This document shows, in pieces, positions 1-8,397 of a DNA stretch of 64,000 nt. The notes beneath the pieces were generated by a model. It did no database searches. It saw only the letters and a list, made by a program, of their open reading frames with translations, and had not been told where the DNA came from. Origin of the DNA: Varibaculum massiliense (GTDB lineage: Bacteria > Actinomycetota > Actinomycetes > Actinomycetales > Actinomycetaceae); assembly GCF_900106855.1 (NCBI RefSeq), contig NZ_FNWI01000004.1, positions 2,046,001 to 2,110,000 of the forward strand, written 5' to 3'. Within the stretch, counting starts at the first letter, position 1. Each line of letters starts with the position of its first letter. The position numbers and the translations under genes are program-made.

Positions 1-264
1 TCCGATAGCGCTACTGAGGGCAAGCCCGCGCCGCCTCAGAAAGAAACCAAACCCCTTGACGTGCATGTAAACGTGTTTGTGGAACGCGATTCCCAAAAGG
101 GAATTTTGATCGGTAAGGGCGGTAGTCATATTCGCCGGGTACGGATTAAATCCAAACGGCAGATTCAAAAACTTTTGGGGCAACCGGTGCACTTGCACCT
201 GCATGTGCGGGTGGCGAAGAACTGGCAGTCCGACACGAAAATGCTAGGGCGCCTAGGGTTTTAG
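1..264 (+). CDS. era: GTPase Era, C-terminal part (KH domain), cut by window edge
   Basis: The frame is open from base 1, so only about 87 C-terminal residues are visible. Era is an essential GTPase that binds the 3' end of 16S rRNA and acts in 30S subunit assembly. The visible part matches its type II KH domain: a strand with VNVFVERDSQKGILIGKGG followed by SHIRRV, where the IGKGG loop is the typical KH GXXG site. It ends in a basic tail like that of Era. The G domain lies outside the window. In many actinobacteria era sits close to leuA, recO and uppS, and those genes are all found further along here. Confidence 0.9.
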   Translation, partial: SDSATEGKPAPPQKETKPLDVHVNVFVERDSQKGILIGKGGSHIRRVRIKSKRQIQKLLGQPVHLHLHVRVAKNWQSDTKMLGRLGF

Positions 265-293
265 CGCGCTGCCGGGGTGCCGTCCTCTTGGAT

Positions 294-330
294 GGGTGCT
301 GGGTAAAAAGCTAGGGTTTTAGAAGCACCC
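294..330 (+). terminator. possible hairpin terminator after era
   Basis: GGGTGCT (294-300) pairs perfectly with AGCACCC (324-330) around a 23-nt loop, just after the era stop. There is no long T-run behind it, so termination is uncertain. A 12-bp direct repeat, CTAGGGTTTTAG, lies at 253-264 and again at 311-322. Confidence 0.35.
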
Positions 331-345
331 TTACCACCGCGGTCT

Positions 346-397
346 TGTAAACGTTTCCCCGCAGATGAGTTTTCTTGCTAAGATTTTAACGTTAAAA
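346..397 (+). promoter_or_regulatory. two CG-centred palindromes, likely LacI-family operators
   Basis: TTTTAACGTTAAAA at 384-397 is a perfect 14-bp palindrome. A shorter one, AAACGTTT, lies at 349-356 within TTGTAAACGTTTCC. The central CG flanked by A/T arms is the usual form of LacI/GalR operators. Both lie just upstream of the LacI-type gene if that gene starts at 422, so autoregulation is the simplest reading. Confidence 0.5.
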
Positions 398-421
398 CAC
401 TTACGCGAGGAGGCGTTTTTC

Positions 422-1480
422 GTGGCAACCATCCGTGACGTGGCTAAAGCTGCCGGAGTTTCTATCGCCACCGTTTCGCGCGCTCTCAATGGAAATACCC
501 ATTTAGCTCCGGAAACTTTGCGTAAAGTATTGGATGCCGCGGAAGAATTAGGTTATCAAAAAGATCGTCTAGCAGCGGCTATGCGCACGGGGCGTACCGG
601 AGCTATCGGGTTAGTGATAGGAGACGTGATGAACCCGTTTTATGCGATGCTGGCGCATTGCGTGGAGCGGGCGGTACGTTCCCATCAAACTTCCCTCGTG
701 CTCTCTAACGCTCATGAGGACGGGCAAAGCTACGAAAACGGGATTCGGGCACTGGCAAAACAAGGGGTAGATGGGCTATTGGTGGTGCCTCCCTCGCGGA
801 TTAAGCCCGGATGGAAGCATCCTGATCCTCCCGAGGGAATGGCGATGGTGGCCTTAGATCGGGAAGCACCGAGAGCTAAGATTCCCTCGGTGGTGATTGA
901 TTCTTCTCGAGCGATGCGGGACATGGCTGAGCATTTACGGGAAGTCGGTTATCGCCGTCCCGCCTATTTGGCAGGTCCGGAGTTTTCTTTTTCCGGGCAA
1001 AGGCGCAGTGAAAAATTACAAGAGGCCTTAACCAGTTGTGGTTTTGGGAAGCTAGAAGTGGAATATTGCCACCACGAGGCAGTTTCTGCGGCTAGCGCGA
1101 CTCGTGCCCTGCTGGCGCTTTACCATCCCGATATTATTATCTGCGCTTCTAACCAGATCGCCCTGGGAGTGTTGATGATTGCCAAAAGCATGGGAATGCA
1201 GCTAGGCACTGACCTGGGATTAGCGGCAATCGATGATATTCCCTGGTTTTCAGTAATGTCCCCGGCAATTACCGTGATTGACCAACCCGTAGACAAGCTG
1301 GCTAATCTGGGGGTAACCGTACTGATGAAACAGATTTTTGGTGCTGCCTTTGTCCCCAAAGCCGGGGATCGTTTAGTGGCCGGTGAGGGCGCCTTTATTC
1401 CCCGAGAATCCACTCAGGGACCGCGGCTGTCTGCTCAATATGCGGGACGTTGGTTACCAGAAAGCGGAAAAACTGTTTAG
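422..1480 (+). CDS. LacI/GalR-family transcriptional regulator
   Basis: This is a 352-residue sugar-type repressor. The N-terminal helix-turn-helix is clear (TIRDVAKAAGVSIATVSRAL), followed by the hinge helix and a periplasmic-binding-protein-like effector domain (GAIGLVIGDVMNPFYAMLAH onward). I chose GTG 422 because GAGGAGG at 407-413 lies 8 nt upstream and the protein then begins directly at the HTH. An in-frame ATG at 365 would add 19 residues and would run through the operator-like palindromes. The gene stands alone before leuA, so its target is unclear. The CG-centred palindromes upstream and the similar one at 3618-3631 before the sugar ABC operon are candidate sites. Confidence 0.85.
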   Translation: MATIRDVAKAAGVSIATVSRALNGNTHLAPETLRKVLDAAEELGYQKDRLAAAMRTGRTGAIGLVIGDVMNPFYAMLAHCVERAVRSHQTSLVLSNAHEDGQSYENGIRALAKQGVDGLLVVPPSRIKPGWKHPDPPEGMAMVALDREAPRAKIPSVVIDSSRAMRDMAEHLREVGYRRPAYLAGPEFSFSGQRRSEKLQEALTSCGFGKLEVEYCHHEAVSAASATRALLALYHPDIIICASNQIALGVLMIAKSMGMQLGTDLGLAAIDDIPWFSVMSPAITVIDQPVDKLANLGVTVLMKQIFGAAFVPKAGDRLVAGEGAFIPRESTQGPRLSAQYAGRWLPESGKTV

Positions 1481-1489
1481 AGTAGGCGT

Positions 1490-1537
1490 ATGCGCTTGAT
1501 TGTTCTGCTGCTAGGCTGCCGCGACGAAGTCCAGTAA
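1490..1537 (+). CDS. leuA leader peptide (15 aa, Leu-rich)
   Basis: A short ORF reads MRLIVLLLGCRDEVQ. It carries four Leu codons plus Ile and Val within seven positions, directly upstream of leuA. Such leader peptides sense charged branched-chain tRNA levels in transcription or translation attenuation. The stop codon lies inside the loop of a small hairpin (CCAGT/ACTGG) nested in a 9-bp stem, so ribosome position would decide the fold. The Shine-Dalgarno sequence is weak. Leader-peptide control of leuA is known in actinobacteria; the exact mechanism here is inferred. Confidence 0.7.
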   Translation: MRLIVLLLGCRDEVQ

Positions 1538-1559
1538 AACTGGTCGAGACTCGTCGCGG
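1519..1559 (+). promoter_or_regulatory. leuA attenuator RNA stem
   Basis: CCGCGACGA (1519-1527) pairs perfectly with TCGTCGCGG (1551-1559). Inside it CCAGT (1531-1535) pairs with ACTGG (1539-1543) over an AAA loop. The stem starts within the leader peptide codons and encloses its stop codon. A further GCC-TTC-GGC hairpin follows at about 1573-1582. No U-run terminator is visible, so control could be translational. Confidence 0.6.
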
Positions 1560-1611
1560 GATTCTTCGGTGCCTTCGGCCAGCCACTTAAAAAGCAGAAA
1601 GAAATCTTGTA

Positions 1612-3363
1612 ATGCGAACTACTGGTAAAGCTCCCCGACAACAATCTTCCGGAATGCCTTTTCAAAAGTATGCCCATTTTTGGGATACTTCCCTGAAACT
1701 GTCGGATCGTACCTGGCCAGATAAAAATGTTACCCAGGCTCCCCGCTGGCTATCTACGGATTTGCGGGATGGTAATCAGGCTTTGATTGACCCCATGGAT
1801 CCGCTGCGGAAACGGAAAATGTTTGATCTGTTGGTACAGATAGGCATGAAAGAAATCGAGATCGGGTTTCCGGCTGCCTCGCAGGTAGATTACGATTTCG
1901 TGCGCTCTCTGGTGGAAGAGGACGCGATTCCCGAGGACGTGTGCGTTTCAGTCCTTACCCAGGCGCGCGAAGATCTAATCGGACGCACCGTGGAATCCCT
2001 AGTGGGGGTGCCGCGCGCCAATGTGCATATCTATAATGCCACCTCACCCACTTTTCGGGAAGTAGTATTCCATAACGATAAAGCGGCCACCGTGGAACTG
2101 GCAGTAAGCGGGGTGCGCGAGGTAATCGCGCAGGCAGAAAAGCAACTGGATGATTCCACGGTTTTCGGGCTGCAGTATTCGCCCGAAATTTTCGTAGATA
2201 CCGAAGCGGACTTTGCCCTGGAAATCTGCGAAGCAGTCATGGATATCTGGCAGCCCGATGAGGAACGAGAAATTATTTTGAACCTGCCCGCAACCGTAGA
2301 GCGTTACACCCCGGACTCCTATGCGGATCAGATTGAATGGATGAGCCGGAACCTGAGCCGCCGCGAACACGTATGTTTATCAGTACATAACCATAATGAC
2401 CGGGGGACGGGGATTGCGGCGGCAGAACTGTCGATGAAGGCCGGAGCTGACCGGGTAGAAGGCTGCCTGTTGGGACAGGGAGAACGCACTGGCAACGTAG
2501 ATTTGATTACTTTGGCGATGAATCTTTATTCCCAAGGAATCGATCCCATGCTGAATCTATCTGACCTGGATCAGGTGCGGGAAACCGTGGAGTATTGCAC
2601 TCGTATGGAAACTAATCCTCGCCAGCCCTATACTGGCGATTTGGTTTACACCTCCTTCTCTGGCTCCCACCAGGATGCCATTAAGAAGGGGTTCGATAAG
2701 CGCGCCCAGGCAGTGGCAGCTGCCAGCGGCGACCAAAACCAAGTTATCTGGACGGTACCTTACTTACCGATTGACCCGGGTGATATCGGACGCGACTACC
2801 AGGCAGTGGTGCGGGTTAACTCCCAGTCTGGTAAGGGTGGCATCGCCTTCATGATGAAACGGGATTATTCCTTGGATTTGCCGCGCCGCCTGCAGGTGGA
2901 GTTCTATCGCCACGTCCAGGACTACACCGAAAAGTTCGGGGGCGAGGTCGACTCGCAGCATTTGTGGAAGATTTTTGCTGACGAATATCTGCCCGGTGAA
3001 GAACATAGCCTTTCGCCTTGGGGTCGCTTCAAGCTGCGGGATTCTCTCGCCGACACCAACCATGAAACCGGGGAAGTATCCCTGCGGGCGCAGGTCACTG
3101 ATAACGGTACTTTGCGCACTTTAGAGGCGGTGGCGCCGGGGCCTATTGAGGCGTTTATTACTGCTTTCCAAGGGCTGGGATTGGATATCAAAGTGCTGGA
3201 CTATGTTGAGCACGCCATGGAAACCGGGGAAAGTTCGCGGGCAGCCGCCTATGTGGAGGCCGAGATCGCCGGGCAGGTGCTGTGGGGGGTAGGTATTGAT
3301 CCCTCGATTACCCGTGCTACCTATAAGGCAGTTATTAGCGCCCTCAACCGCGCGGAACGCTAG
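1612..3363 (+). CDS. leuA: 2-isopropylmalate synthase
   Basis: This enzyme condenses acetyl-CoA with 2-ketoisovalerate, the committed step of leucine synthesis. The 583-residue length fits the actinobacterial LeuA2 type. The HMGL-like TIM barrel opens with TDLRDGNQALIDPMDP, which supplies the metal-binding Asp. The SVHNHNDRGTGIAA motif gives the metal-binding histidines, and GCLLGQGERTGN is the glycine-rich signature. The C-terminal LeuA regulatory domain (about residues 430-580) binds leucine for feedback inhibition. I kept ATG 1612 although its Shine-Dalgarno is weak (AGAAAGAA about 11 nt upstream); ATG 1654 has none. Expression is likely set by the leader peptide and stem upstream. Confidence 0.97.
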   Translation: MRTTGKAPRQQSSGMPFQKYAHFWDTSLKLSDRTWPDKNVTQAPRWLSTDLRDGNQALIDPMDPLRKRKMFDLLVQIGMKEIEIGFPAASQVDYDFVRSLVEEDAIPEDVCVSVLTQAREDLIGRTVESLVGVPRANVHIYNATSPTFREVVFHNDKAATVELAVSGVREVIAQAEKQLDDSTVFGLQYSPEIFVDTEADFALEICEAVMDIWQPDEEREIILNLPATVERYTPDSYADQIEWMSRNLSRREHVCLSVHNHNDRGTGIAAAELSMKAGADRVEGCLLGQGERTGNVDLITLAMNLYSQGIDPMLNLSDLDQVRETVEYCTRMETNPRQPYTGDLVYTSFSGSHQDAIKKGFDKRAQAVAAASGDQNQVIWTVPYLPIDPGDIGRDYQAVVRVNSQSGKGGIAFMMKRDYSLDLPRRLQVEFYRHVQDYTEKFGGEVDSQHLWKIFADEYLPGEEHSLSPWGRFKLRDSLADTNHETGEVSLRAQVTDNGTLRTLEAVAPGPIEAFITAFQGLGLDIKVLDYVEHAMETGESSRAAAYVEAEIAGQVLWGVGIDPSITRATYKAVISALNRAER

Positions 3364-3605
3364 CCGCACTAGTTAGCAAATGAGAGTTGTTTGGCTTTGT
3401 CTGAAAGTCGGATCGATCACCGTCACAGGCAGCTAGAAAACTCGAATTTTCGCGGCCAGTATCTACCTATTGTCTTCTTTACGTGCACCGGTAACCCTTA
3501 TATGTTGCCTTCCTATCGCGCCAGGAAGATTTCAAAATAGAGACTCCAGGCGTATAGCTGCAGTGATGCAGATGTGAGTCGAGGGGAAAAATTTTTCCAA
3601 AACTG

Positions 3606-3634
3606 TTGACACGTATAGTAAAACGTTTTACCAT
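3606..3634 (+). promoter_or_regulatory. promoter of sugar ABC operon with embedded LacI-type operator
   Basis: A perfect -35 TTGACA (3606-3611) is followed at 17 bp by a -10-like TACCAT (3629-3634). Between them GTAAAACGTTTTAC (3618-3631) is a perfect 14-bp palindrome with a CG centre, the form bound by LacI-family repressors. Bound repressor would block RNA polymerase. The likely regulator is the LacI protein at 8398; the one at 422 is the alternative. The preceding stretch 3364-3605 shows nothing else I can name. Confidence 0.8.
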
Positions 3635-3668
3635 AAACTGTAAGTCAGACTTCGAGGAGGAAGTAAAA

Positions 3669-3722
3669 ATGAAAAAATTGAGACTTAATTCGTACTTGGT
3701 GACTAACTCAATGTTTTTTTAA
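3669..3722 (+). CDS. 17-aa small ORF in leader of sugar ABC operon
   Basis: ATG 3669 has an excellent Shine-Dalgarno (GAGGAGG, 3654-3660, 8 nt away). It opens a short ORF reading MKKLRLNSYLVTNSMFF before TAA. It lies right behind the operator-containing promoter and 161 nt before the binding-protein gene. It may be a leader peptide, or the relic of an older first gene. I see no clear amino acid bias that would name an effector. The stretch 3723-3883 holds no ORF; a weak TTTCAC...GTGAAA pairing is the only structure I see there. Confidence 0.4.
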   Translation: MKKLRLNSYLVTNSMFF

Positions 3723-3883
3723 GCTGCTGAACCGTTTGAAAAAGACTGTGACTTTAAATCGCTTTCACCGATAAGTCATGAGTGATAGGTGGAGATTTTC
3801 AGTGAAAAAGAGGTGGCGTTATAGATAAAGATCTGCAATTTAGATAATTTGCTTAGTTTTATTACAAAGAGAATCGAGGAAAA

Positions 3884-5161
3884 ATGAGAAAAAGAATAGC
3901 AGCCATTGGTGTTGCTGCAGCAACAGCTCTTACTCTGTGTTCGTGTGCGGGTGGGGGAGCGAAATCAGCCACAGCTGATGGTGCCACGACTGAGATTGAG
4001 ATTTGGCATTATTGGGATGGCAAAAACGCGGATACCTTTGATGAAATGGTAAAAACATTCAACAAGGAAAATCCAGACATCAAGGTAAAAACTACTGCCG
4101 TTCCTAATGGAGACTACCTGACAAAATTACGTGCTTCGGCTTCTTCTAATAGCTTGCCAGATATTTCTGTTGGGGATCTTATTTGGGTTCCACAAATTGC
4201 CAAGCTGGGTAAGTCAGCTGATATATCCCAGGTGTTGGATAAGAAGCTAATAAATGATATTAATCCTGCCCTAACCAGCTTTGGTTCCATTGATGGTAAA
4301 CAAGTTTCGGTTCCGCTCTCGGCAAATAACTTGGCCTATATGTATAACAAGACTCTCTTTAAGGAGGCTGGATTGGATCCGGCGGCTCCCCCTAAGACTT
4401 GGGAGGAACTTAAAACCATGGGGAAACAAATTCTCGATAAGACCGGAAAGCCTGGCTATGATTTGTTAACTGAGGCGGGAGATAACGGAGAGGGTCTGAC
4501 CTGGAATTTCCAAGTTAATCTGTGGCAAGCAGGTGGCGAATTCCTTAATAAGGACAATAGCAAAGCGGCGTTCAATACTCCCGAGGGGAAGAAAGCTGCT
4601 CAATTCTGGGTAGATTTAATTAAATCTGGCGTCAGCCCCTACGCAAAGTGGGGAGAATTTGAAAAAGGCAAGGGTGGATCCGCACAGGAAGGCTCCTGGA
4701 TGGTAGGCATCTGGGCTGCTGACCCCCCATTTGATTTTGAAGTGGCGCAACTGCCTGTTCCAGAGGGTGGTAAGCAAGCTACAAACCTTGGGGGAGAACA
4801 AGCCATGATTTTCAATAATGATCCTAAGAAAGTTAAGGCAGCCGGCAAATTCTTATCCTGGTTCTTGTCGGATAAGCAAGTTCTTAAGTGGAATCAAGAA
4901 ACTGGGTTTATCCCTGTGCGCAATTCAATAGCAGAAGGTTCAGAATACCGCGATTGGGTTCAGCAAAACCAGAAGCAGCTAATGCCATTCGTTGAGCAAA
5001 TGAAATTTGCAAAGGCACGTCCTAACACCGCAGCTTACCCCCAGATTTCTATGGCTTTCGCTAAAGAAATGGAAAAAGCGTTTGCAGGAGAGGTCAGCGT
5101 TGATAAAGCTTTGGCGAACGCTGAGAGTGCCGTAAACGAAGTAATCGCTAAAGGCAAGTAA
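3884..5161 (+). CDS. sugar ABC transporter substrate-binding lipoprotein (MalE-type)
   Basis: This is a cluster 1 solute-binding protein of 425 residues that delivers sugar to the two permeases encoded next. The signal peptide MRKRIAAIGVAAATALTL ends in lipobox LCSC, so Cys21 would be lipidated. The mature part begins with EIEIWHYWDGKNADTFDEMV, typical of maltose/oligosaccharide binders. No ATPase gene is in the cassette, so it probably uses a shared MsiK/MalK-type ATPase encoded elsewhere; that is inferred. The GH13 enzyme downstream points to maltodextrins or related alpha-glucans as substrate. Base composition is clearly more AT-rich than in the flanking housekeeping genes. Confidence 0.92.
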   Translation: MRKRIAAIGVAAATALTLCSCAGGGAKSATADGATTEIEIWHYWDGKNADTFDEMVKTFNKENPDIKVKTTAVPNGDYLTKLRASASSNSLPDISVGDLIWVPQIAKLGKSADISQVLDKKLINDINPALTSFGSIDGKQVSVPLSANNLAYMYNKTLFKEAGLDPAAPPKTWEELKTMGKQILDKTGKPGYDLLTEAGDNGEGLTWNFQVNLWQAGGEFLNKDNSKAAFNTPEGKKAAQFWVDLIKSGVSPYAKWGEFEKGKGGSAQEGSWMVGIWAADPPFDFEVAQLPVPEGGKQATNLGGEQAMIFNNDPKKVKAAGKFLSWFLSDKQVLKWNQETGFIPVRNSIAEGSEYRDWVQQNQKQLMPFVEQMKFAKARPNTAAYPQISMAFAKEMEKAFAGEVSVDKALANAESAVNEVIAKGK

Positions 5162-5163
5162 AG

Positions 5164-6072
5164 ATGGAAAAACAGAATGTACTGGCACGTCGGGTGCAGC
5201 GTAACGCCTCGACTAAAGAGCAAGCCAGAACCGCCTATCTCATGCTGATTCCAGCCTTGATTATTTTGGGAATCTTCGTGTTTTACCCAATTGTATCTGC
5301 TGGTTATCTTAGCTTGACGAGTTGGGATGGATTTAATCCTGAAAAACCATTTGTTGGGCTTAGTAACTATATCCGACTAGCAAAAGATAATGAGTTTTGG
5401 AATTCCTTGCTAGTGACAGTCATTTACGCATTCGGCGTGTCAGTACTTTCTGTGATTAGCGGACTATTTTTTGCACTGCTGCTAGACGGTCCATTACGGG
5501 GACGGGGTATATATAGAACCATTTATTTTCTCCCAGTGGTAACTTCTTCTGTAGCTATCGCAATCGTATGGAAGTATATGCTCGACTATTCAGGCTTAAT
5601 TAACACCTGGCTAGGTAAAATAGGTATTTCCGGCCCTGACTGGTTGCAAAATCGATGGCTAGCATTGTTAGCTTTAACCCTGCTGACGGTATGGAAAAAC
5701 CTTGGTTTTAATATCGTCTTATACCTAACTGCTTTGCAATCTCTGCCCAAAGCGGTTTTTGAAGCCTCAGAAATTGATGGTGCGAACAAGCTCAAACAAG
5801 TTCGCTTCATTGTTGTTCCACTATTGCGACCTATGACATTTTTTGTCGTTGTCCAAGCCTTGATAAACAGTTTCCAAGCGTTTGATCTTGTTTATGTATT
5901 CACCGAAGGCGGGCCGCGCGGAGGTACTGATGTCTTGGGCATGATGATGTATCGCCAAGCGTTTAGATTGGGAGATTTTGGGTATGGAACAGCGATATCG
6001 CTGGTAACTCTAGTTTTAGTGTTGCTAGTTACTCTTGTTCAATGGAAACTAAAGGGATCGGACGAGAAATGA
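5164..6072 (+). CDS. sugar ABC transporter permease (MalF-type)
   Basis: This is an inner-membrane subunit of a carbohydrate importer, 302 residues with about six membrane segments. The first is at about residues 24-46 (LMLIPALIILGIFVFYPIV). The EAA loop that contacts the ATPase appears as EASEIDGANKLKQVRFIVVP. It starts 2 nt after the binding-protein stop, so the two are co-translated or coupled. It resembles the UgpA/MalF side of the pair, with no large periplasmic insert. Substrate is inferred from the operon. Confidence 0.92.
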   Translation: MEKQNVLARRVQRNASTKEQARTAYLMLIPALIILGIFVFYPIVSAGYLSLTSWDGFNPEKPFVGLSNYIRLAKDNEFWNSLLVTVIYAFGVSVLSVISGLFFALLLDGPLRGRGIYRTIYFLPVVTSSVAIAIVWKYMLDYSGLINTWLGKIGISGPDWLQNRWLALLALTLLTVWKNLGFNIVLYLTALQSLPKAVFEASEIDGANKLKQVRFIVVPLLRPMTFFVVVQALINSFQAFDLVYVFTEGGPRGGTDVLGMMMYRQAFRLGDFGYGTAISLVTLVLVLLVTLVQWKLKGSDEK

Positions 6073-6929
6073 GTCGGAAAAATGATTTAGAGCGTAAAGG
6101 CTCAATACCTATGAATAAAACCTCTAGCAATCTGGGTAGACACCTAATTCTGATTATTGGAGCGTTGACGATTCTGATTCCGTTCCTGTGGATGATCACT
6201 ACATCTCTGCAAACCAAAGCGGAAACCTATACTGCCCAATCTATTTTTCCCACCTCCTGGCATTGGGAAAACTATTTACAAGCTTGGCAAAATGCTCCCT
6301 TTGGTCGATTCTACATAAACTCTCTCATTATGTCGGCAGGAATAGTTATTGGCCATTTAATCTTTGACTCTTTAGCGGCCTTTGCTTTTGCCAGATTAAA
6401 ATTCCCGGGTAAAAATATTCTGTTTATTATTTTACTTGCAGGATTAATGGTTCCAATCTTTGTTACCGTCATTCCCGCCTACGCAATAGTTTCTTCTTTG
6501 GGATGGATAGATACTTTCGCTGCCCTGATAGTTCCTAGGTTGGCGGATGTGTTTGGAATTATTTTGCTTCGCCAGTATTTTTCTACCATTCCCATGGAAT
6601 TAGATGAAGCAGCCAGAATGGATGGTTGCTCAAGCTGGCAAATATATTGGAGAATCATTATTCCCCTTGCAAAGCCGGCTTTGGCGACGTTGGCAATATT
6701 CTCTTTCCTATTCGCCTGGAATGATTTTCTTTGGCCGCTGTTGGTGACAAACGCGGAAGAAATGCGCACTATACAGATAGGTCTAAACGGATTTGTTGGT
6801 CGGTATGGAACCTCATGGAACTATCTTATGGCAGGAACTATTACAGCCACTCTACCGAGTGTTGTCGTTTTCCTCTTCTTCCAAAAAGCTTTGGAAAGAG
6901 GGATTGCTGCAACCGGATTAAAAGACTAA
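6069..6929 (+). CDS. sugar ABC transporter permease (MalG-type)
   Basis: This is the second permease of the importer. It shows the usual MalG/UgpE features: a first membrane segment LILIIGALTILIPFLWMITT, and the EAA loop ELDEAARMDGCSSWQIYWRIIIP. I chose ATG 6069, which overlaps the previous stop as ATGA (286 residues). An upstream in-frame ATG at 6042 lies deep in the preceding gene. ATG 6111 is possible if the N-terminus is shorter. It forms a heterodimer with the product of the previous gene. Confidence 0.9.
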   Translation: MSRKNDLERKGSIPMNKTSSNLGRHLILIIGALTILIPFLWMITTSLQTKAETYTAQSIFPTSWHWENYLQAWQNAPFGRFYINSLIMSAGIVIGHLIFDSLAAFAFARLKFPGKNILFIILLAGLMVPIFVTVIPAYAIVSSLGWIDTFAALIVPRLADVFGIILLRQYFSTIPMELDEAARMDGCSSWQIYWRIIIPLAKPALATLAIFSFLFAWNDFLWPLLVTNAEEMRTIQIGLNGFVGRYGTSWNYLMAGTITATLPSVVVFLFFQKALERGIAATGLKD

Positions 6930-6950
6930 AAATAATAGAAAGATAAAATA

Positions 6951-8333
6951 ATGACTATTCCTAAATGGGTAAATAAAGCAAACTTCTATCAAATTTTTCC
7001 AGACAGATTTTATAACGGAAACCCCAGTTTAAATCCTCCGCAAGTAGTTCCCTGGGGCAGTGATCCAACCCCTGATAACTTTATGGGTGGAGACCTTCCT
7101 GGAATTACTGAGAAGCTGAACTATCTAGCAGATTTAAAGATAAATGCAATTTATTTAAACCCTATTTTTTCTGCTGTAACTAATCATAGGTACGATGCAG
7201 TTGATTATTTTAAAATAGATCAGTATCTTGGGAGTATTGAAGATTTTGACAAGCTTATTAGAAGAGCTCACAGCTTAGGCATAAGGGTTATTTTGGACGG
7301 AGTATTCAACCATTGTGGAAACGCTCATTATGCTTTTAAAGATGTCATAAATAATCAAGCAAAGTCCAAATATGTAAATTGGTATATGATTGAGGGATTT
7401 CCAGTTATTTCTGGTCCTGAAAAATATAATTACCGAACCTGCACCGGTTGTTACTATCTACCAAAATGGAATATCTATAACCCCGAGGTCAGAGAGCATC
7501 ATTTAGAGGTGGCTAGGTTCTGGTTAAACCGCGGGATTGATGGTTGGAGACTAGATGTTCCCTACTTGGTAAATATGAACTTCTGGTATCAGTTCCACGA
7601 GGTAGTTAAACATTTTGGCGAAGATAAGTATCTGGTTGCGGAAGATTGGCGCGATCCTACTATTTGGCTGAAATCCGGATTAATGGATGGGGCTATGAAT
7701 TATTCGCTTCGTAACCTTGTCTTGGCCTATGCAGCTGAAAAGTTTATTGATGCATTTAAGTTTGTGGAACGGATGAATGAACTATATAAGCGCATACCTC
7801 AGGAGTTTCGTGCCGCCATGTTTAATCTGCTGGGGAGTCACGATACTGAAAGGTTGGCAACCCGTTGCAAAAATGAGACTCCGCGAGTAATAAATGCCTT
7901 TGCTCTTTTATATTCTATGCACGGTTCTCCCGTTCTGTACTACGGTGATGAAATCGGTATGACGGGTGAAAATGATCCCGGCTGCCGGGGAGGGATGAAC
8001 TGGAATCAGGCAGCATGGAATCAGCAAATTCACCGGAGCGTAACTGGCTTGTTATCAGCTAGGACAAACTCCAAGGTTCTACAAGAGGGAGAGCAAGGGC
8101 TAGTAGCTTTAGACGCTGAAACAGTGCTGGTTAAGCGGCGCCTTGGAGATAGAGGGGTCGTCAGCATTGTGCACAGAGGAGCGGGCAGAGATGTGTCTTA
8201 TAACCTCATCCCTTTGCGGAAAGAAAAAGCAATTTTCGGAATCCCGAGTCTAATCGGTAATTCGTATCGGGTAGATAGTGCCAATCCGTTGATTCTGGAA
8301 GGAGAGATTGACGAACGAAAGTGGTCGCTGTGA
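6951..8333 (+). CDS. GH13 alpha-glucosidase / neopullulanase-type glycoside hydrolase
   Basis: This is a 460-residue cytoplasmic alpha-amylase family enzyme with no signal peptide. The four conserved GH13 regions are visible: I as ILDGVFNHCG, II as GWRLDVPY with the nucleophile Asp, III as LVAEDW with the acid/base Glu, and IV as LLGSHDTERL with the transition-state Asp. The start VNKANFYQIFPDRFYNG and the lack of a long N-terminal module fit the neopullulanase, cyclomaltodextrinase and maltodextrin glucosidase subgroup. It would cleave imported linear or branched maltodextrins. The gene follows the second permease by 21 nt and belongs to the same operon. The exact linkage specificity cannot be read from sequence. 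Confidence 0.9.
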   Translation: MTIPKWVNKANFYQIFPDRFYNGNPSLNPPQVVPWGSDPTPDNFMGGDLPGITEKLNYLADLKINAIYLNPIFSAVTNHRYDAVDYFKIDQYLGSIEDFDKLIRRAHSLGIRVILDGVFNHCGNAHYAFKDVINNQAKSKYVNWYMIEGFPVISGPEKYNYRTCTGCYYLPKWNIYNPEVREHHLEVARFWLNRGIDGWRLDVPYLVNMNFWYQFHEVVKHFGEDKYLVAEDWRDPTIWLKSGLMDGAMNYSLRNLVLAYAAEKFIDAFKFVERMNELYKRIPQEFRAAMFNLLGSHDTERLATRCKNETPRVINAFALLYSMHGSPVLYYGDEIGMTGENDPGCRGGMNWNQAAWNQQIHRSVTGLLSARTNSKVLQEGEQGLVALDAETVLVKRRLGDRGVVSIVHRGAGRDVSYNLIPLRKEKAIFGIPSLIGNSYRVDSANPLILEGEIDERKWSL

Positions 8334-8397
8334 AGGGAAAATGAATGTTGCAGTGCGTTTACTACTAAATAACTGTTCAACCAGGTAGTCTGCAAAT

